The notes beneath the pieces were generated by a model. That model worked only from the letters and a program-made list of their open reading frames with translations. It searched no databases and was not told where the DNA came from. Position numbers and translations under genes: made by a program. A stretch of DNA of 64,000 nucleotides from Campylobacter porcelli. GTDB lineage: Bacteria > Campylobacterota > Campylobacteria > Campylobacterales > Campylobacteraceae. Below are positions 1-9,627 of this stretch, piece after piece; the stretch's first letter is position 1, and each line of letters opens with the position of its first letter. Location of the stretch: assembly GCF_002139855.1 (NCBI RefSeq), contig NZ_CP018789.1, positions 248,001-312,000 on the forward strand. The letters run 5' to 3'.

Positions 1-405
1 GCTCATTACATCCATCGCCGGCATTTATCACGCAACTTGGGGTGTGAGATGCTACGAATTTAGCAGCACCTGAGCTACTATGACGCATAATGAATATATC
101 AGTTTTCATAGATTCTATATTTTTGATTGTATCAATTAGCGTCTCTCCTTTATTGGTGCTTGAGCTACTAGCAGTAAAATTAATAGCATCACTTGAGAGC
201 CTTTTGGCTGCGATTTCAAAGCTTGTGCGAGTTCTAGTGGAGTTTTCAAAGAATGAATTTACAACCGTAACGCCCTTTAAAAGTGGGGATTTTTTCTCAT
301 TTTGTAGATTTAGATTTTTATAATGTTTGGCTAAATTTAAAATTTGAAATATATCATCGCTACTAAGATCTTTTGTAGAGATTAGATTTTTTTTGGAGTA
401 TGCCA
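1..405 (-). CDS. pyrB: aspartate carbamoyltransferase catalytic subunit, N-terminal part
   Basis: This gene reads leftwards out of the window, and only the first 135 codons are present. The translation starts MAYSKKNLISTKDLSSDD and contains the carbamoyl-phosphate-binding signature NSFFENSTRTRTSFE at about residues 50-64, followed by a region resembling the family's MRHSSSGAA segment near residue 110. The enzyme joins carbamoyl phosphate to aspartate in de novo pyrimidine synthesis. I chose the ATG at 405 because it has a GGAGAG Shine-Dalgarno just upstream and matches the usual family start. The gene is divergent from rho. The remainder lies beyond position 1, so completeness cannot be judged. 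The STRTRTSFE motif makes the identification secure. Confidence 0.95.
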
Positions 406-427
406 TTTTCTCTCCTTTTTGCGTGGC

Positions 428-433
428 ATTTTA
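428..433 (-). promoter_or_regulatory. -10 box for pyrB
   Basis: On the minus strand the sequence GGATAAAATGCC lies 23 bases upstream of the pyrB start. TAAAAT preceded by a G is a common form of the Campylobacter vegetative -10 box. No clear -35 hexamer is seen, as is usual in this genus. Confidence 0.45.
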
Positions 434-546
434 TCCTTATTTGGCTTAATTGTGAATATAATTAAAAAATTTTGTTTATTTAAAGATATATAAAATATAA
501 AAATAATTATATTAAAAATATATAAATTTTATTTTTAAATTTTGCC

Positions 547-575
547 TTGACAATTTAATAAAATTTGTATAAAAT
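547..575 (+). promoter_or_regulatory. sigma-70 promoter for rho
   Basis: A perfect TTGACA (547-552) is followed after 17 bases by TAAAAT (570-575), within the extended string TGTATAAAAT. This is a better -35 than most Campylobacter promoters have. It leaves a leader of about 58 bases before rho, which could carry Rho autoregulation, but no stem-loop is evident there. Confidence 0.6.
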
Positions 576-640
576 TAAGGCTTTAAAACTACAATTTTAT
601 TCGTTGTAACCGCTATTTATTCATAATTTAAAGAGGACTA

Positions 641-1957
641 ATGGAAAGCAAGGAAACTACTCAACAAACCAAAAAACAGCACACTCGCACCCATACACCA
701 GTTGATGGCTATAAGATAGAAGAGCTTAGACTTCAAGATTTAGATAGCTTAGTAGCAATCGCTGAAGAAGTAGGTGTGCAAAATCCTAGAGAATTTCGTC
801 GCCAAGAGCTTGTATTTGAAATTTTAAAAGCACAAACCAAGCAAGGTGGATTTATCTTATTTACTGGAATTTTAGAGATTGTAGAGGGCGGATATGGCTT
901 TTTACGCTCTACTGATGCGAATTTGAGCGATTCGGCAAATGATACTTATGTCAGCCTAAGCCAGATTAAAAAATTTGCCCTAAGAGTTGGCGATATTATC
1001 ACAGGGCAGGTGCGAGAACCAAGAGAGCAAGAGAAGTATTATGCTCTATTAAAAATAGAAGCTATAAATTATAAATCCATAGCCGAAGCCAAAGAGCGGC
1101 CATTATTTGATAACCTAACTCCATTATTTCCAAATCAAAAAATTCAATTAGAGTATGATCCGATGAAGCTTACAGGTCGTGTGCTTGATCTTTTTACTCC
1201 AATTGGTAAGGGGCAACGAGGTCTAATAGTAGCACCACCTAGAACCGGTAAAACCGAGCTTATGAAAGAGTTAGCTCACGGCATTACTAGAAATCATCCA
1301 GAAGTTGAGCTAATAGTGCTTTTAATAGATGAGCGTCCAGAAGAGGTTACAGATATGCAACGCAGCGTACGTGGCGAGGTCTTTAGCTCTACTTTTGATT
1401 TACCAGCGTCAAATCATGTAAGGGTAGCTGAATTGGTAATCGAAAAGGCCAAAAGGCTAGTAGAGATGGGTAAAGATGTAGTAATCTTGCTAGATAGTAT
1501 AACCCGCCTTGCAAGGGCGTATAACACAGTAACGCCAAGTAGCGGTAAAGTTTTAAGCGGTGGCGTGGACGCAAATGCACTGCATAAACCAAAGAGATTT
1601 TTTGGTGCAGCTAGAAATATAGAAAATGGCGGAAGTCTAACCATAGTAGCAACCGCATTGATAGATACGGGTTCTAGAATGGATGATGTGATATTTGAAG
1701 AGTTTAAAGGCACTGGTAATAGCGAGATTATACTAGATCGCACCATTTCAGATCGTAGAATTTACCCAGCTGTAAATATACTCAAATCAGGCACTAGAAA
1801 AGATGAGCTACTACAAGGTAGCGATGATCTAGGTAAAATCTGGGCTATAAGAAATATTATAGCTACGATGGATGATATAGAGGCTCTTAAATTCCTATAC
1901 TCTAAAATGCTAAAAACCAAAAACAATAAAGAGCTTTTGGGTATAATGAACGAATAA
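641..1957 (+). CDS. rho: transcription termination factor Rho
   Basis: Rho is the hexameric RNA helicase that ends transcription of untranslated RNA. The 438 residues match the usual length of about 420-440. An N-terminal helical and cold-shock-like RNA-binding domain (about 25-150, with [20 protein letters not shown]) is followed by the RecA-type ATPase: Walker [13 protein letters not shown] near residue 200, [16 protein letters not shown] near 230, and Walker [17 protein letters not shown] near 280. The first 20 residues are rich in Thr, Gln and Lys and are probably disordered. A good Shine-Dalgarno (AAAGAGGA) precedes the ATG. dnaX starts 3 bases after the stop and lepA follows, so the three probably form an operon. 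Confidence 0.98.
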   Translation: MESKETTQQTKKQHTRTHTPVDGYKIEELRLQDLDSLVAIAEEVGVQNPREFRRQELVFEILKAQTKQGGFILFTGILEIVEGGYGFLRSTDANLSDSANDTYVSLSQIKKFALRVGDIITGQVREPREQEKYYALLKIEAINYKSIAEAKERPLFDNLTPLFPNQKIQLEYDPMKLTGRVLDLFTPIGKGQRGLIVAPPRTGKTELMKELAHGITRNHPEVELIVLLIDERPEEVTDMQRSVRGEVFSSTFDLPASNHVRVAELVIEKAKRLVEMGKDVVILLDSITRLARAYNTVTPSSGKVLSGGVDANALHKPKRFFGAARNIENGGSLTIVATALIDTGSRMDDVIFEEFKGTGNSEIILDRTISDRRIYPAVNILKSGTRKDELLQGSDDLGKIWAIRNIIATMDDIEALKFLYSKMLKTKNNKELLGIMNE

Positions 1958-1960
1958 GGA

Positions 1961-3511
1961 ATGAATTTGAAAGCTTTAGCACTTAAATATCGCCCAAAGA
2001 GCTTTGATGAGTTAATCGGTCAAGATGTGGTGGCAAATACATTAACCCACGCTTTAGAGACCAATAGATTAGGACATGCGTATCTATTTTCTGGGCTTAG
2101 GGGAAGTGGTAAAACCAGTAGTGCTAGGATATTTGCTAAGGCTTTAATATGCCAAAATGGTATAAGTGCTCATCCGTGTGAAGTTTGTCCAAATTGTATT
2201 ATGGCTAATGAGAATCGCCATATGGATATTATAGAGATGGATGCAGCAAGCCATCGTAAAATCGATGATATTAGGGAGTTAATCGAGCAGACTAAATACT
2301 CTCCAAGTAGTGCTAGATTTAAGATATTTATCATAGATGAGGTGCATATGCTAACCAAAGAGGCTTTTAATGCGCTTTTAAAGACGCTTGAAGAGCCGCC
2401 TGATTATGTTAAATTTATCCTAGCGACTACTGATCCGCTTAAACTTCCAGCTACTGTTTTATCACGCACTCAGCACTTTAGATTTCACTCTATAGCTAAA
2501 GCTAGTGTGGTTAAGCATTTAGAATTTATACTAAATAAAGAGGGAATTGAATTTGAAGAAAGAGCCTTAGAAGTATTAGCTAGAAGTGGTGGTGGGAGCC
2601 TTAGAGATACTCTTACCTTGCTTGATCAAGCGATCATTTATTCACACGAAAAGCTTACGCATAAGGTCATTGTAGATATGCTAGGGCTACTTGATCCAGA
2701 TAAGATTGATAAGATATTTGCTGTGGTAAATTCAAGGGATAAAAATGAGCTTTTAAAGCTTTTAAGTGAGTTGCAAAATTATGATTCTAGCTCGATAATT
2801 GATGAGTTAATAGAGAATTTAAAATATAAATTTATCCATCAAAATAGCCAATACTCTTTGCTTATATTTGAGAGATTTTTTAGAATTTTAAGCGAAGCAA
2901 AATCAATGCTAAGCAATCTAGCAGATCCTGAATTTGTGCTATTTATCACCTTATTTATGATGGTTGAAGCATTTAATTTAAGAAGTATAGATGATGCTAT
3001 AACGGAGCTAAAAAATAAGCCCATAACTCCAAATTTAGAGCCACAAAATAGATCTACTCCAATCCAGCCAAAGAGTGATTATCAAAATTTTGTAGATTTT
3101 TTATATGATAAAAGCTATGATTTGGGTATTTTATTTGATGAGTGCGTTAGTTTAAAAGGTCTAGAAAATGGCGTTTTGACGCTTGAATTTGCTATGAGTG
3201 ATGAGCAGCTAGATCTTGCTAGAAAGCACTATAATGATGTGATTTTACCAGCTGTTAAGGCATCTTATGGAGACTCTATAAAACTCAATGTGCAAAAAGT
3301 TGCCCCAAAAGAGATTGGCGCTTTAAGTCGTGCCCCAATGCCACCAATAACCCAGCAAATTAACGAGCCAAAAACGCAAAATAGTGAGCCAAAAGCCATT
3401 AATGAGCCAAGCGGTGTGTTGAGTTTAAAATCATCATTAAGCCAAGAAGAGATAAATTTAAAAGAGTTAAAACGGCTATTTGGGGAGCCAGAAATTATAT
3501 CAAATAGTTAG
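1961..3511 (+). CDS. dnaX: DNA polymerase III subunit gamma/tau
   Basis: This is the clamp-loader ATPase of the replicative polymerase. Residues 1-340 form the AAA+ module: the N-terminal [13 protein letters not shown], Walker [19 protein letters not shown] near residue 45, four zinc-binding cysteines in [16 protein letters not shown] (about 64-79), Walker [11 protein letters not shown] near 125, and sensor 1 [18 protein letters not shown] near 155. A Pro/Gln/Lys-rich linker (about 350-380 and 450-490) leads to a short C-terminal tau-like segment. At 516 residues it is shorter than E. coli tau (643). I did not find a clear slippery frameshift site that would make a separate gamma. It is packed between rho (3 bases) and lepA (7 bases). 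Confidence 0.96.
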   Translation: MNLKALALKYRPKSFDELIGQDVVANTLTHALETNRLGHAYLFSGLRGSGKTSSARIFAKALICQNGISAHPCEVCPNCIMANENRHMDIIEMDAASHRKIDDIRELIEQTKYSPSSARFKIFIIDEVHMLTKEAFNALLKTLEEPPDYVKFILATTDPLKLPATVLSRTQHFRFHSIAKASVVKHLEFILNKEGIEFEERALEVLARSGGGSLRDTLTLLDQAIIYSHEKLTHKVIVDMLGLLDPDKIDKIFAVVNSRDKNELLKLLSELQNYDSSSIIDELIENLKYKFIHQNSQYSLLIFERFFRILSEAKSMLSNLADPEFVLFITLFMMVEAFNLRSIDDAITELKNKPITPNLEPQNRSTPIQPKSDYQNFVDFLYDKSYDLGILFDECVSLKGLENGVLTLEFAMSDEQLDLARKHYNDVILPAVKASYGDSIKLNVQKVAPKEIGALSRAPMPPITQQINEPKTQNSEPKAINEPSGVLSLKSSLSQEEINLKELKRLFGEPEIISNS

Positions 3512-3518
3512 GAATATT

Positions 3519-5309
3519 ATGAAAAATATAAGAAATTTTAGCATTATAGCCCATATAGATCATGGTAAAAGCACTCTAGCTGATCGCATTATTAGCCAGT
3601 GTGGTGCTGTAGATGAGAGATCTATGAGCTCTCAAGTAATGGATACAATGGATATAGAAAAAGAGCGTGGAATTACCATAAAAGCACAATCTGTAAGGCT
3701 TAGCTATACCCTTGATGGCGAGCATTATATTTTAAATTTAATTGATACTCCAGGGCATGTGGATTTTAGCTATGAAGTTAGTAGAAGCTTAGCAAGTTGT
3801 GAAGGGGCACTTCTTGTAGTTGATGCTTCTCAAGGCGTTGAGGCTCAAACTATAGCAAATGTTTATATAGCTTTAGAAAATAATCTTGAAATTATTCCAG
3901 TTATAAATAAAATAGACCTCCCAGCAGCTGATCCTGAACGAGTAAAAAATGAGATAGAGCATATAATTGGGCTTGATTGCTCTAATGCTTTAGAGGTGAG
4001 TGCAAAAAGCGGAGTTGGGATAAAAGAGCTAATAGAAACTATAATTCGCAAAATTCCACCACCAAAGGCGGATTTGAATTTGCCATTAAAAGCGTTAATT
4101 TACGATAGTTGGTTTGATAATTATTTAGGTGCTTTGGCTCTTGTAAGGGTCTATGATGGAAGCGTTAAAAAGGGCGATGAAGTCTATGTGATGGGAACAG
4201 ATAAAAAGCATATTGTTTTAGATCTGATGTATCCAAATCCAGTTTTACCTATTAAAACAGATGAGCTAAAAGCTGGAGAAGTAGGGGTAGTGGTCTTAGG
4301 TCTAAAAGATGTAGCAAGTGTAAGTGTGGGCGATACCATCACACTAGCTAAAAATAGAGCCACAGAGCCAATAGGTGGATTTGAGAAGGCTAAGCCGTTT
4401 GTATTTGCTGGATTATATCCTATAGATACAGATAAATTTGAAGATTTAAGGGATGCTTTAGATAAGCTTAAATTAAATGATAGCTCTATAAGTTATGAGC
4501 CTGAAACTTCAGCAGCTCTTGGCTTTGGCTTTAGAGTTGGATTTTTGGGCTTACTTCATATGGAGGTGGTAAAGGAGAGATTAGAGCGTGAGTTTAATCT
4601 TGATCTCATAGCCACAGCTCCGACTGTAACCTATCAAGTAGTATGCACTGATGGGACTACGCTAAATATCCAAAATCCAAGCGAACTACCACCAACTAAT
4701 AAAATAGAGCATATAAAAGAGCCATATGTCAAGGCTACTATTATCACTCCAAGTGAGTTTTTAGGCAATATCATCACTCTTTTAAATTCACGCCGTGCTA
4801 TCCAAACTAAGATGGATTATATCACCACTTCAAGAGTGCTTTTAGAGTATGATATACCGATGAATGAGATAGTTATGGACTTTTATGATAAGCTAAAGAG
4901 CGCTACAAAAGGCTATGCTAGTTTTGATTATGAGCTAGGCGAGTATAGGGTTGGAAATTTAGTTAAGCTAGATATAAAAGTAGCTGGCGAGACAGTCGAT
5001 GCTCTCTCCATCATAGTTCCTGAAGAAAAGGCGATGAGCAAGGGTAGAGACTTTGTAAAAGCAATGAAGGAGATAGTCCCAAGACAGCTTTTTGAGGTGG
5101 CTATCCAAGCAAGTATAGGTAGCAAGATAATTGCTAGAGAGACAGTCAAATCAATGGGTAAAAATGTAACCGCAAAGTGCTATGGTGGCGATATAACTCG
5201 CAAAAGAAAGCTCCTTGAAAAGCAAAAAGAGGGTAAAAAGCGTATGAAGGCTATTGGCAAGGTTACTTTGCCTAGTGAGGCATTTTTAAGCGTGCTTAAG
5301 ATAGATTAA
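3519..5309 (+). CDS. lepA: elongation factor 4 (LepA)
   Basis: LepA is a ribosome-associated GTPase related to EF-G that lacks EF-G domain IV. The 596 residues fit the family (about 595-600). GTPase motifs are G1 [14 protein letters not shown]3 [12 protein letters not shown] and G4 NKIDLP, followed by domain II, two EF-G-like domains and the LepA-specific C-terminal domain ending in [18 protein letters not shown] chose the ATG at 3519 because [16 protein letters not shown] is the normal start; an in-frame ATG at 3480 would add 13 residues overlapping dnaX. Its last codons come just before a sigma-54 promoter for the next genes. Confidence 0.97.
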   Translation: MKNIRNFSIIAHIDHGKSTLADRIISQCGAVDERSMSSQVMDTMDIEKERGITIKAQSVRLSYTLDGEHYILNLIDTPGHVDFSYEVSRSLASCEGALLVVDASQGVEAQTIANVYIALENNLEIIPVINKIDLPAADPERVKNEIEHIIGLDCSNALEVSAKSGVGIKELIETIIRKIPPPKADLNLPLKALIYDSWFDNYLGALALVRVYDGSVKKGDEVYVMGTDKKHIVLDLMYPNPVLPIKTDELKAGEVGVVVLGLKDVASVSVGDTITLAKNRATEPIGGFEKAKPFVFAGLYPIDTDKFEDLRDALDKLKLNDSSISYEPETSAALGFGFRVGFLGLLHMEVVKERLEREFNLDLIATAPTVTYQVVCTDGTTLNIQNPSELPPTNKIEHIKEPYVKATIITPSEFLGNIITLLNSRRAIQTKMDYITTSRVLLEYDIPMNEIVMDFYDKLKSATKGYASFDYELGEYRVGNLVKLDIKVAGETVDALSIIVPEEKAMSKGRDFVKAMKEIVPRQLFEVAIQASIGSKIIARETVKSMGKNVTAKCYGGDITRKRKLLEKQKEGKKRMKAIGKVTLPSEAFLSVLKID

Positions 5310-5316
5310 ATTTAAA

Positions 5317-5332
5317 TGGCACGGAATTTGCT
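5317..5332 (+). promoter_or_regulatory. sigma-54 (RpoN) promoter candidate
   Basis: The string TGGCACGGAATTTGCT matches the sigma-54 consensus TGGCAC-N5-TTGC exactly. GG is at 5318-5319 and GC at 5330-5331, with the required 10 bases between. Transcription would start near 5343, just ahead of the Shine-Dalgarno AAGGAG and the tautomerase ATG at 5356. In Campylobacter sigma-54 serves mainly rod, hook and related motility genes through FlgR. No FlgR site can be judged by eye. The match is unusually good for a chance hit in AT-rich DNA. Confidence 0.65.
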
Positions 5333-5355
5333 AAGTATTTTGATTAAGGAGAGCA

Positions 5356-5562
5356 ATGCCATATATTAATATTAGGGTTACTAAAGAAAATGGCGAACCC
5401 ACAACCGAGCAAAAAGCGAAGCTAATAGAGGGCGTAACGGATTTAGTAAGTCAAATTCTAGGTAGAAACAAAGCTAACACCGTAGTAATCATTGATGAGA
5501 TAGATATGGAAAATTACGGCTTAGGGGCTAAAAGTATAAAATCTATAAGGGAGAGCAAATGA
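5356..5562 (+). CDS. 4-oxalocrotonate tautomerase family protein
   Basis: This 68-residue protein has the tautomerase-superfamily layout: after removal of Met the catalytic Pro1 is exposed (MPYINIRVTKENGEPTTEQK), followed by a beta-alpha-beta unit with KLIEGVTDLVSQILGR and ending GLGAKSIKSIRES. Family members are small homo-oligomers that move protons on enol/keto substrates. The substrate here is unknown. It is the first gene behind the sigma-54 promoter match, and its stop codon overlaps the start of the following lipoprotein gene (ATGA), so the two are translationally coupled. Confidence 0.9.
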   Translation: MPYINIRVTKENGEPTTEQKAKLIEGVTDLVSQILGRNKANTVVIIDEIDMENYGLGAKSIKSIRESK

Positions 5563-6218
5563 GAAAAATTTTGATTTTGGTTTTGGCGATGATTTTTGGT
5601 GGTTGTGCTATGAATAGTAGCACGGCTAGGACAGAGAGTGCGAAGTCTTATGATACGATATTTCGCATAAATACCAAGTGCGAACCATGCTCACAAAAGG
5701 GCTATGAGACTACTATAGATGGTAGATTATATAGAAGCGATATAGCGCTTAATTGTTGTGAAAATAGCCGCACTATCGATACATCAGCAGCGTTAAAAAA
5801 GGTCTATATCCACAAAGTGGTTGATTTAGCAGATTCGCAAAAATCTGTTAAAATAAATGGCAAAAATGTTAAATTTGATAAAAATTTTGCCTCAGTTTTT
5901 TACGCGGCGTTAGCAACTGAGTTAAAATCTCGTGGAATTTATGTAGAAAATAGCAGCAAATCGCCTTATACTTATAGAGTGGATTTTGATTTTACCGATA
6001 TAAGAAGCACATATAGCCCAGGGGCGAACTATTTAAATTCCAAGCTATCAGGAACGCTAAATATCAAAAATATAAATAAAAAAAGAACGATATTAATCAC
6101 TACAACTCAGAGTGTGAGCGACCTAAATGCTAGTCAATCATCCGATTTTGATATGTTTATGAATTTGCTTATCAAGCAATCGGCTAATAAAGTAGCCCAA
6201 GAGGTATCAAATTTCTAA
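5559..6218 (+). CDS. putative lipoprotein, family not recognised
   Basis: The N-terminus MRKILILVLAMIFGGCAMNS is a lipoprotein signal peptide with lipobox FGGC, so Cys16 would be lipidated and the protein envelope-bound. The mature part has two cysteine clusters (CEPC near residue 42 and LNCC near 65). It then has an alpha/beta stretch, KKVYIHKVVDL, ASVFYAALATELKSRGIYV and YRVDFDFTDIRS, whose order resembles that of the next gene's product. I do not recognise the family. The gene overlaps the tautomerase by 4 bases and is followed 10 bases later by a second lipoprotein gene. Confidence 0.8.
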   Translation: MRKILILVLAMIFGGCAMNSSTARTESAKSYDTIFRINTKCEPCSQKGYETTIDGRLYRSDIALNCCENSRTIDTSAALKKVYIHKVVDLADSQKSVKINGKNVKFDKNFASVFYAALATELKSRGIYVENSSKSPYTYRVDFDFTDIRSTYSPGANYLNSKLSGTLNIKNINKKRTILITTTQSVSDLNASQSSDFDMFMNLLIKQSANKVAQEVSNF

Positions 6219-6228
6219 AGGTTAAGAT

Positions 6229-6756
6229 ATGAGAGTGGTTATTTTTGCTATTTTTATCTTGATTTTAGCAAGTTGTACTAGTTTTAGCTCGGTTTTAACA
6301 CTTAAAGATTATAGTGTTACTAGTGAGAATATACATAAAAAAGTGCTTATAAATAGTATAACTGACACAAGACCAAATAAAAGTATAGTAGCCACCATTA
6401 CAGATTCTAAAGGGAGCGTAGAGCATAGTGTGATACTCTCTCAAAGCTTAGAAGATAGCTTTGCTAAAGCGTTAAATCAAGCATTAGGAAAAAATGGCGA
6501 TGGCGATGAGATTGTCGTGGATATAGAGATAGTGCAATTTAGTGCTAATCTAAGTGGCTATAGTGGGGAGAATTTAAAAGGTCAAAGTAAGGTGATAATC
6601 AAGATTAAAAATGGCGATAAGGTTATCACTAAGACAATCTCTCAACCCCAAAGCCGATATACTCCACTTCCTATTCCATCGGCATTTGAGCCATTTATTA
6701 ATGATATGTTAAGAGATATGGTAGAAGCTAGTATCAAGGCTATTTTATCTAGTTGA
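6229..6756 (+). CDS. putative lipoprotein, YajG-like layout
   Basis: The start MRVVIFAIFILILASCTSFSS is a lipoprotein signal with lipobox LASC (Cys16). The mature 160 residues read like small envelope lipoproteins of the YajG type: a strand KKVLINSITDTRPNKS, a helix with LEDSFAKALNQALGK, strands IVVDIEIVQFSA and SKVIIKIKNGDKVI, and a C-terminal amphipathic helix. The YajG likeness is only by arrangement, so no name is given. The role is unknown. Its stop codon (TGA 6754-6756) overlaps the ATG of the comF-like gene. Confidence 0.78.
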   Translation: MRVVIFAIFILILASCTSFSSVLTLKDYSVTSENIHKKVLINSITDTRPNKSIVATITDSKGSVEHSVILSQSLEDSFAKALNQALGKNGDGDEIVVDIEIVQFSANLSGYSGENLKGQSKVIIKIKNGDKVITKTISQPQSRYTPLPIPSAFEPFINDMLRDMVEASIKAILSS

Positions 6757-7325
6757 TGCGATGCCTTAAATGTGCTAAAATATCGTTTAAAATGATATGT
6801 AAAGATTGCCAAAATATACTTAGCGAGTATGAGCAAGGCTGTAGATTAGTAGATGGATTTAAGGTATATTATTTTTATAAATATAGCGATATTAAGGAGT
6901 TGCTAGCTACTAAGCACCATTTGCATGGCTCTTTTGTTATTTCGCATTTGGCTAGTCTTAGTTTAGCTAAATTTGCTAGTGAGTTTAGCTTTGGGAGTAA
7001 GGTGGCAGTAGTAGCGCTTGATGATAATATAAAAAGTGGCTACTCTCACACTGCGATTTTAGCCAAAGCCCTATCAAATTCAGAATTATCCCCTATTTAT
7101 AGAGCTTTACGAGCTATAAATGAAGTCAAATATGCTGGAAAATCTCTAGAGTTTCGCCGTAAAAATCCACGCAAATTTCAGCTTTTAAAGCAGATTAAAT
7201 ATCCCGTAATCTTAGTAGATGATATTATAACTACTGGCTCTAGTATGCTAGAGGCTAAAAAGGTATTAGCAAAAGCTGGGATAAATGTGCTTTTTGGCTT
7301 AGTTTTAGCAGACGCTAGAGAGTAG
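6756..7325 (+). CDS. ComF family phosphoribosyltransferase-like protein
   Basis: The 189-residue product has the ComF layout: an N-terminal zinc-finger pair (CLKCAK and CKDC within the first 22 residues) and a type I phosphoribosyltransferase domain ending in the PRPP loop VILVDDIITTGSS near residue 160. ComF proteins are linked to DNA uptake in naturally competent bacteria, where they are thought to act in the cytoplasm; their reaction is not settled. I prefer the ATG at 6756, which overlaps the upstream stop, to a TTG one codon earlier. It is the last gene of the sigma-54-headed operon and is followed by a strong stem-loop. Confidence 0.88.
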   Translation: MRCLKCAKISFKMICKDCQNILSEYEQGCRLVDGFKVYYFYKYSDIKELLATKHHLHGSFVISHLASLSLAKFASEFSFGSKVAVVALDDNIKSGYSHTAILAKALSNSELSPIYRALRAINEVKYAGKSLEFRRKNPRKFQLLKQIKYPVILVDDIITTGSSMLEAKKVLAKAGINVLFGLVLADARE

Positions 7326-7333
7326 GGTGGTTT

Positions 7334-7362
7334 AAATTTAGGATTAGTTTAATCCTAAATTT
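7334..7362. terminator. bidirectional stem-loop terminator, comF/pseC
   Basis: A perfect 12-bp stem AAATTTAGGATT (7334-7345) pairs with 7351-7362 around a 5-base loop. It sits between the convergent comF-like and pseC genes and can serve both strands. The flanking A and T runs are short, so a Rho-independent mechanism is inferred. Confidence 0.7.
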
Positions 7363-7364
7363 GG

Positions 7365-8489
7365 TTAAATCGCACATCTAGACCTATATTTTTCCATTAT
7401 TTCATTTAAATTTGATATAACCAATCTAGCATCTTCATCGCTCATCATCTGGTGGCATGGCAAGCTAAGCTCAGCCCTATAGAAATCTTCAGCCCCATTA
7501 AGCCTAATCTCTCCATATAAATTCTTATAAAAGCTAAATTGATAAGTTGGTTTATAATGCACTTGTACGCCAATTCCTCTAGCGTGAAGCTCATTATAAA
7601 TATCCTCTTTTACGCACCATAAATTTGAGTTTAAAAGTACTGGATATAGATGTCTAGCACTTCTTATATTACTTGGTATCTCTATAGTTTTTAGATATTT
7701 TGAGCCTTTAAAAGCATCATCATATATCTTAGCAATTTCATATCTCCTATTTATAAATTTATCAAGTTTTTTAATCTGACTAAACCCCAAAGCACACGCT
7801 ACATCGCTTAAGCGGTAGTTGTATCCTAGCTTTATTATATCCATATTCCAAGCCTGTTTTTTGATAATGCCATGTGAGCGTGTAAGTCTAGCTGATGTGG
7901 CGATATTTTCATCATTAGTTAGCAGCGCCCCACCTTCAAATGTAGTAATAGGCTTAATCGCATGAAAGCTAAATATACTCACATCGGCTAAATTCCCTAC
8001 CATCTTCCCATCACGACTACTTCCTAGAGCGTGGCTAGCATCATCAATGATTTTGATTTGGCTATTTTTAGTCAAATTTTTAATCTCATCTATATCCGCT
8101 GGATAACCACCAAAATCAACCGCGGTAATAACCTTTGTTTTATCATTTATCAAAGGTTTTATAGATTTTGGGTCTATATTTCCATTTGGTAAAATATCAG
8201 CGAATTTAATATTTGCTCCACACATTATAGCCGCATTTGCCGTAGCCGCAAAGGTAATTGGCGTGGTGATTACTTCATCATTTTTACTCACACCAAGTGC
8301 GATATAACCAGCATGGAGCGCTGAAGTAGCTGAGTTCATCGCCACAGCAAATTTCGCCCCAGTAAGCTCACACAAAGCACTTTCAAATTCACTCACTCTA
8401 TTACCACAAGTAAGCATATCGCTCTTTAGTGTTTCTACCACAGCTTGTATATCATCATCATCTATCTTTTGTCTGCTATAAACCATCAT
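7365..8489 (-). CDS. pseC: UDP-4-keto-6-deoxy-HexNAc aminotransferase (PseC)
   Basis: This is a 374-residue PLP-dependent aminotransferase of the DegT/DnrJ/EryC1 family. The cofactor lysine is in FSFHAIKPITTFEGGALLT, with the upstream IIDDASHALGSS aspartate motif and the N-terminal SDMLTCGNRVSEFESAL substrate segment. PseC aminates the second intermediate of the pseudaminic acid pathway, which supplies the sugar that decorates Campylobacter flagellins. The other pse genes are not in this window; here pseC follows dcd by 9 bases. A closely related aminotransferase such as LegC or PglE is possible, but the sequence reads most like PseC. Tandem ATGs at 8489 and 8486 leave the exact start open. 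Confidence 0.85.
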   Translation of the reverse strand: MMVYSRQKIDDDDIQAVVETLKSDMLTCGNRVSEFESALCELTGAKFAVAMNSATSALHAGYIALGVSKNDEVITTPITFAATANAAIMCGANIKFADILPNGNIDPKSIKPLINDKTKVITAVDFGGYPADIDEIKNLTKNSQIKIIDDASHALGSSRDGKMVGNLADVSIFSFHAIKPITTFEGGALLTNDENIATSARLTRSHGIIKKQAWNMDIIKLGYNYRLSDVACALGFSQIKKLDKFINRRYEIAKIYDDAFKGSKYLKTIEIPSNIRSARHLYPVLLNSNLWCVKEDIYNELHARGIGVQVHYKPTYQFSFYKNLYGEIRLNGAEDFYRAELSLPCHQMMSDEDARLVISNLNEIMEKYRSRCAI

Positions 8490-8498
8490 TTTAAGCCC

Positions 8499-9059
8499 TT
8501 ATTGTAATATTCTTGGTAGGGTTATTCCTGTTTGGGATTGATATTTGCCATTTTTATCAGCGTAGCTTACCTCACAAATCTCATCTCCTTGTAAAAATAG
8601 CACTTGAGCTATCCCTTCATTGGCGTAAATTTTAGCTGGAAGTGGGGTTGTATTTGAAATTTCTATCGTGATATGACCTTCAAATCCAGGCTCAAATGGG
8701 GTTACATTCACTATTATTCCACACCTTGCATATGTGCTTTTGCCAAGGCATATAGCTAGAGTATCCCTAGGCATTATAAAATACTCCACAGTCCTAGCTA
8801 ACGCAAATGAATTTGGCGGCACAATGCAGACATCTCCTATGAAATCCACCACATTTTTCTCATCAAAATTTTTTGGATCTACCACAGTTCCGCCTACATT
8901 TGTAAAAATTTTAAACTCATTACCAACTCTAATATCATACCCATAGCTTGAAAGCCCGTAGCTTACGACTCCACGACCTATATTCTCTTCACAAAATGGT
9001 GTTATCATCTTGTGATCTAAACTCATTTGGCGTATCCATTTATCGCTTTTTAAACCCAT
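8499..9059 (-). CDS. dcd: dCTP deaminase
   Basis: The 186-residue protein converts dCTP to dUTP, feeding dTMP synthesis together with the dUTPase encoded at 53.9 kb. Diagnostic segments are [19 protein letters not shown] near residue 28, [17 protein letters not shown] near 110, and the catalytic glutamate in [15 protein letters not shown] near 130. It ends with the C-terminal [11 protein letters not shown] typical of the homotrimer. The start ATG at 9059 follows an AAGGAAAA site. A TATAAT box lies 29 bases upstream. pseC follows in the same direction. Confidence 0.97.
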   Translation of the reverse strand: MGLKSDKWIRQMSLDHKMITPFCEENIGRGVVSYGLSSYGYDIRVGNEFKIFTNVGGTVVDPKNFDEKNVVDFIGDVCIVPPNSFALARTVEYFIMPRDTLAICLGKSTYARCGIIVNVTPFEPGFEGHITIEISNTTPLPAKIYANEGIAQVLFLQGDEICEVSYADKNGKYQSQTGITLPRILQ

Positions 9060-9087
9060 AATTTTCCTTTTAAATTTAAATCACTAC

Positions 9088-9093
9088 ATTATA
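9088..9093 (-). promoter_or_regulatory. -10 box for dcd-pseC
   Basis: On the minus strand the consensus hexamer TATAAT is found 29 bases upstream of the dcd start, in the context TTGATATAATGTAG. It faces away from the accB promoter. Confidence 0.55.
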
Positions 9094-9143
9094 TCAATTT
9101 CTACTTTAAACTAAAGTTTAGCTTATTATTTATATATTTTAGG

Positions 9144-9149
9144 TAAAAT
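9144..9149 (+). promoter_or_regulatory. -10 box for accBC
   Basis: GGTAAAATTATG carries TAAAAT 32 bases upstream of accB, preceded by the T-rich stretch TTATTTATATATTTTAG common upstream of Campylobacter -10 boxes. Confidence 0.45.
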
Positions 9150-9180
9150 TATGAGATTTTACTCAATTTAAGGAGAATTT

Positions 9181-9627
9181 ATGACAAAAGATGAAATTAA
9201 AGAGCTTATGAGCTTTTTTGATGAGACAAGCATTAATAAAATCAAAATTAAAAATGGCGATTTTGCAATTGAATTAGAAAAATATGAACCTTGCGAACAA
9301 GTAGCTCCAGCTCCAGTTTGTCCTCCAATCCCAGCACCAGCACCAATTAATGTGGTAGTAAATGAAAAAACAGTAACCACATCAGCCACAGATACCCTAA
9401 ATGCACCGATGGTAGGCACATTTTATATAGCTCCAAGCCCAGGTGCGCCAAGCTTTGTAAAAGTAGGTCAAACAGTTAGAAAAGGTGATATTATCGGCAT
9501 TATAGAAGCTATGAAAATTATGAATGAGATTGAAGCGGAGTTTGATTGCAGGATTATAAAGGCTTTAATCGCAGATGGTCAGCCGGTGGAATTTGGTATG
9601 GCGCTATTTGAGGTTGAGAAACTATGA
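9181..9627 (+). CDS. accB: biotin carboxyl carrier protein of acetyl-CoA carboxylase
   Basis: The 148-residue protein carries the biotin that shuttles CO2 from biotin carboxylase to the carboxyltransferase, the first step of fatty-acid synthesis. An N-terminal helical segment (1-45) is followed by a Pro/Ala-rich linker (APAPVCPPIPAPAPI, about 42-56) and a biotinyl domain of about 80 residues. The biotinylation motif IIEAMKIMNEIEAE places the modified lysine near residue 105. A GGAG site precedes the ATG. The stop overlaps accC by 4 bases (ATGA), so the two subunits are coupled. Confidence 0.96.
   Translation: MTKDEIKELMSFFDETSINKIKIKNGDFAIELEKYEPCEQVAPAPVCPPIPAPAPINVVVNEKTVTTSATDTLNAPMVGTFYIAPSPGAPSFVKVGQTVRKGDIIGIIEAMKIMNEIEAEFDCRIIKALIADGQPVEFGMALFEVEKL

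Noticed and set aside
90-323. Plus-strand open frame of 77 codons at the left end
   Set aside because: It lies antisense to pyrB, whose STRTRTSFE motif is clear on the minus strand.
1961-3511. Programmed frameshift in dnaX to make gamma
   Set aside because: I found no convincing slippery A or T run with a following stem-loop in the middle of the gene.
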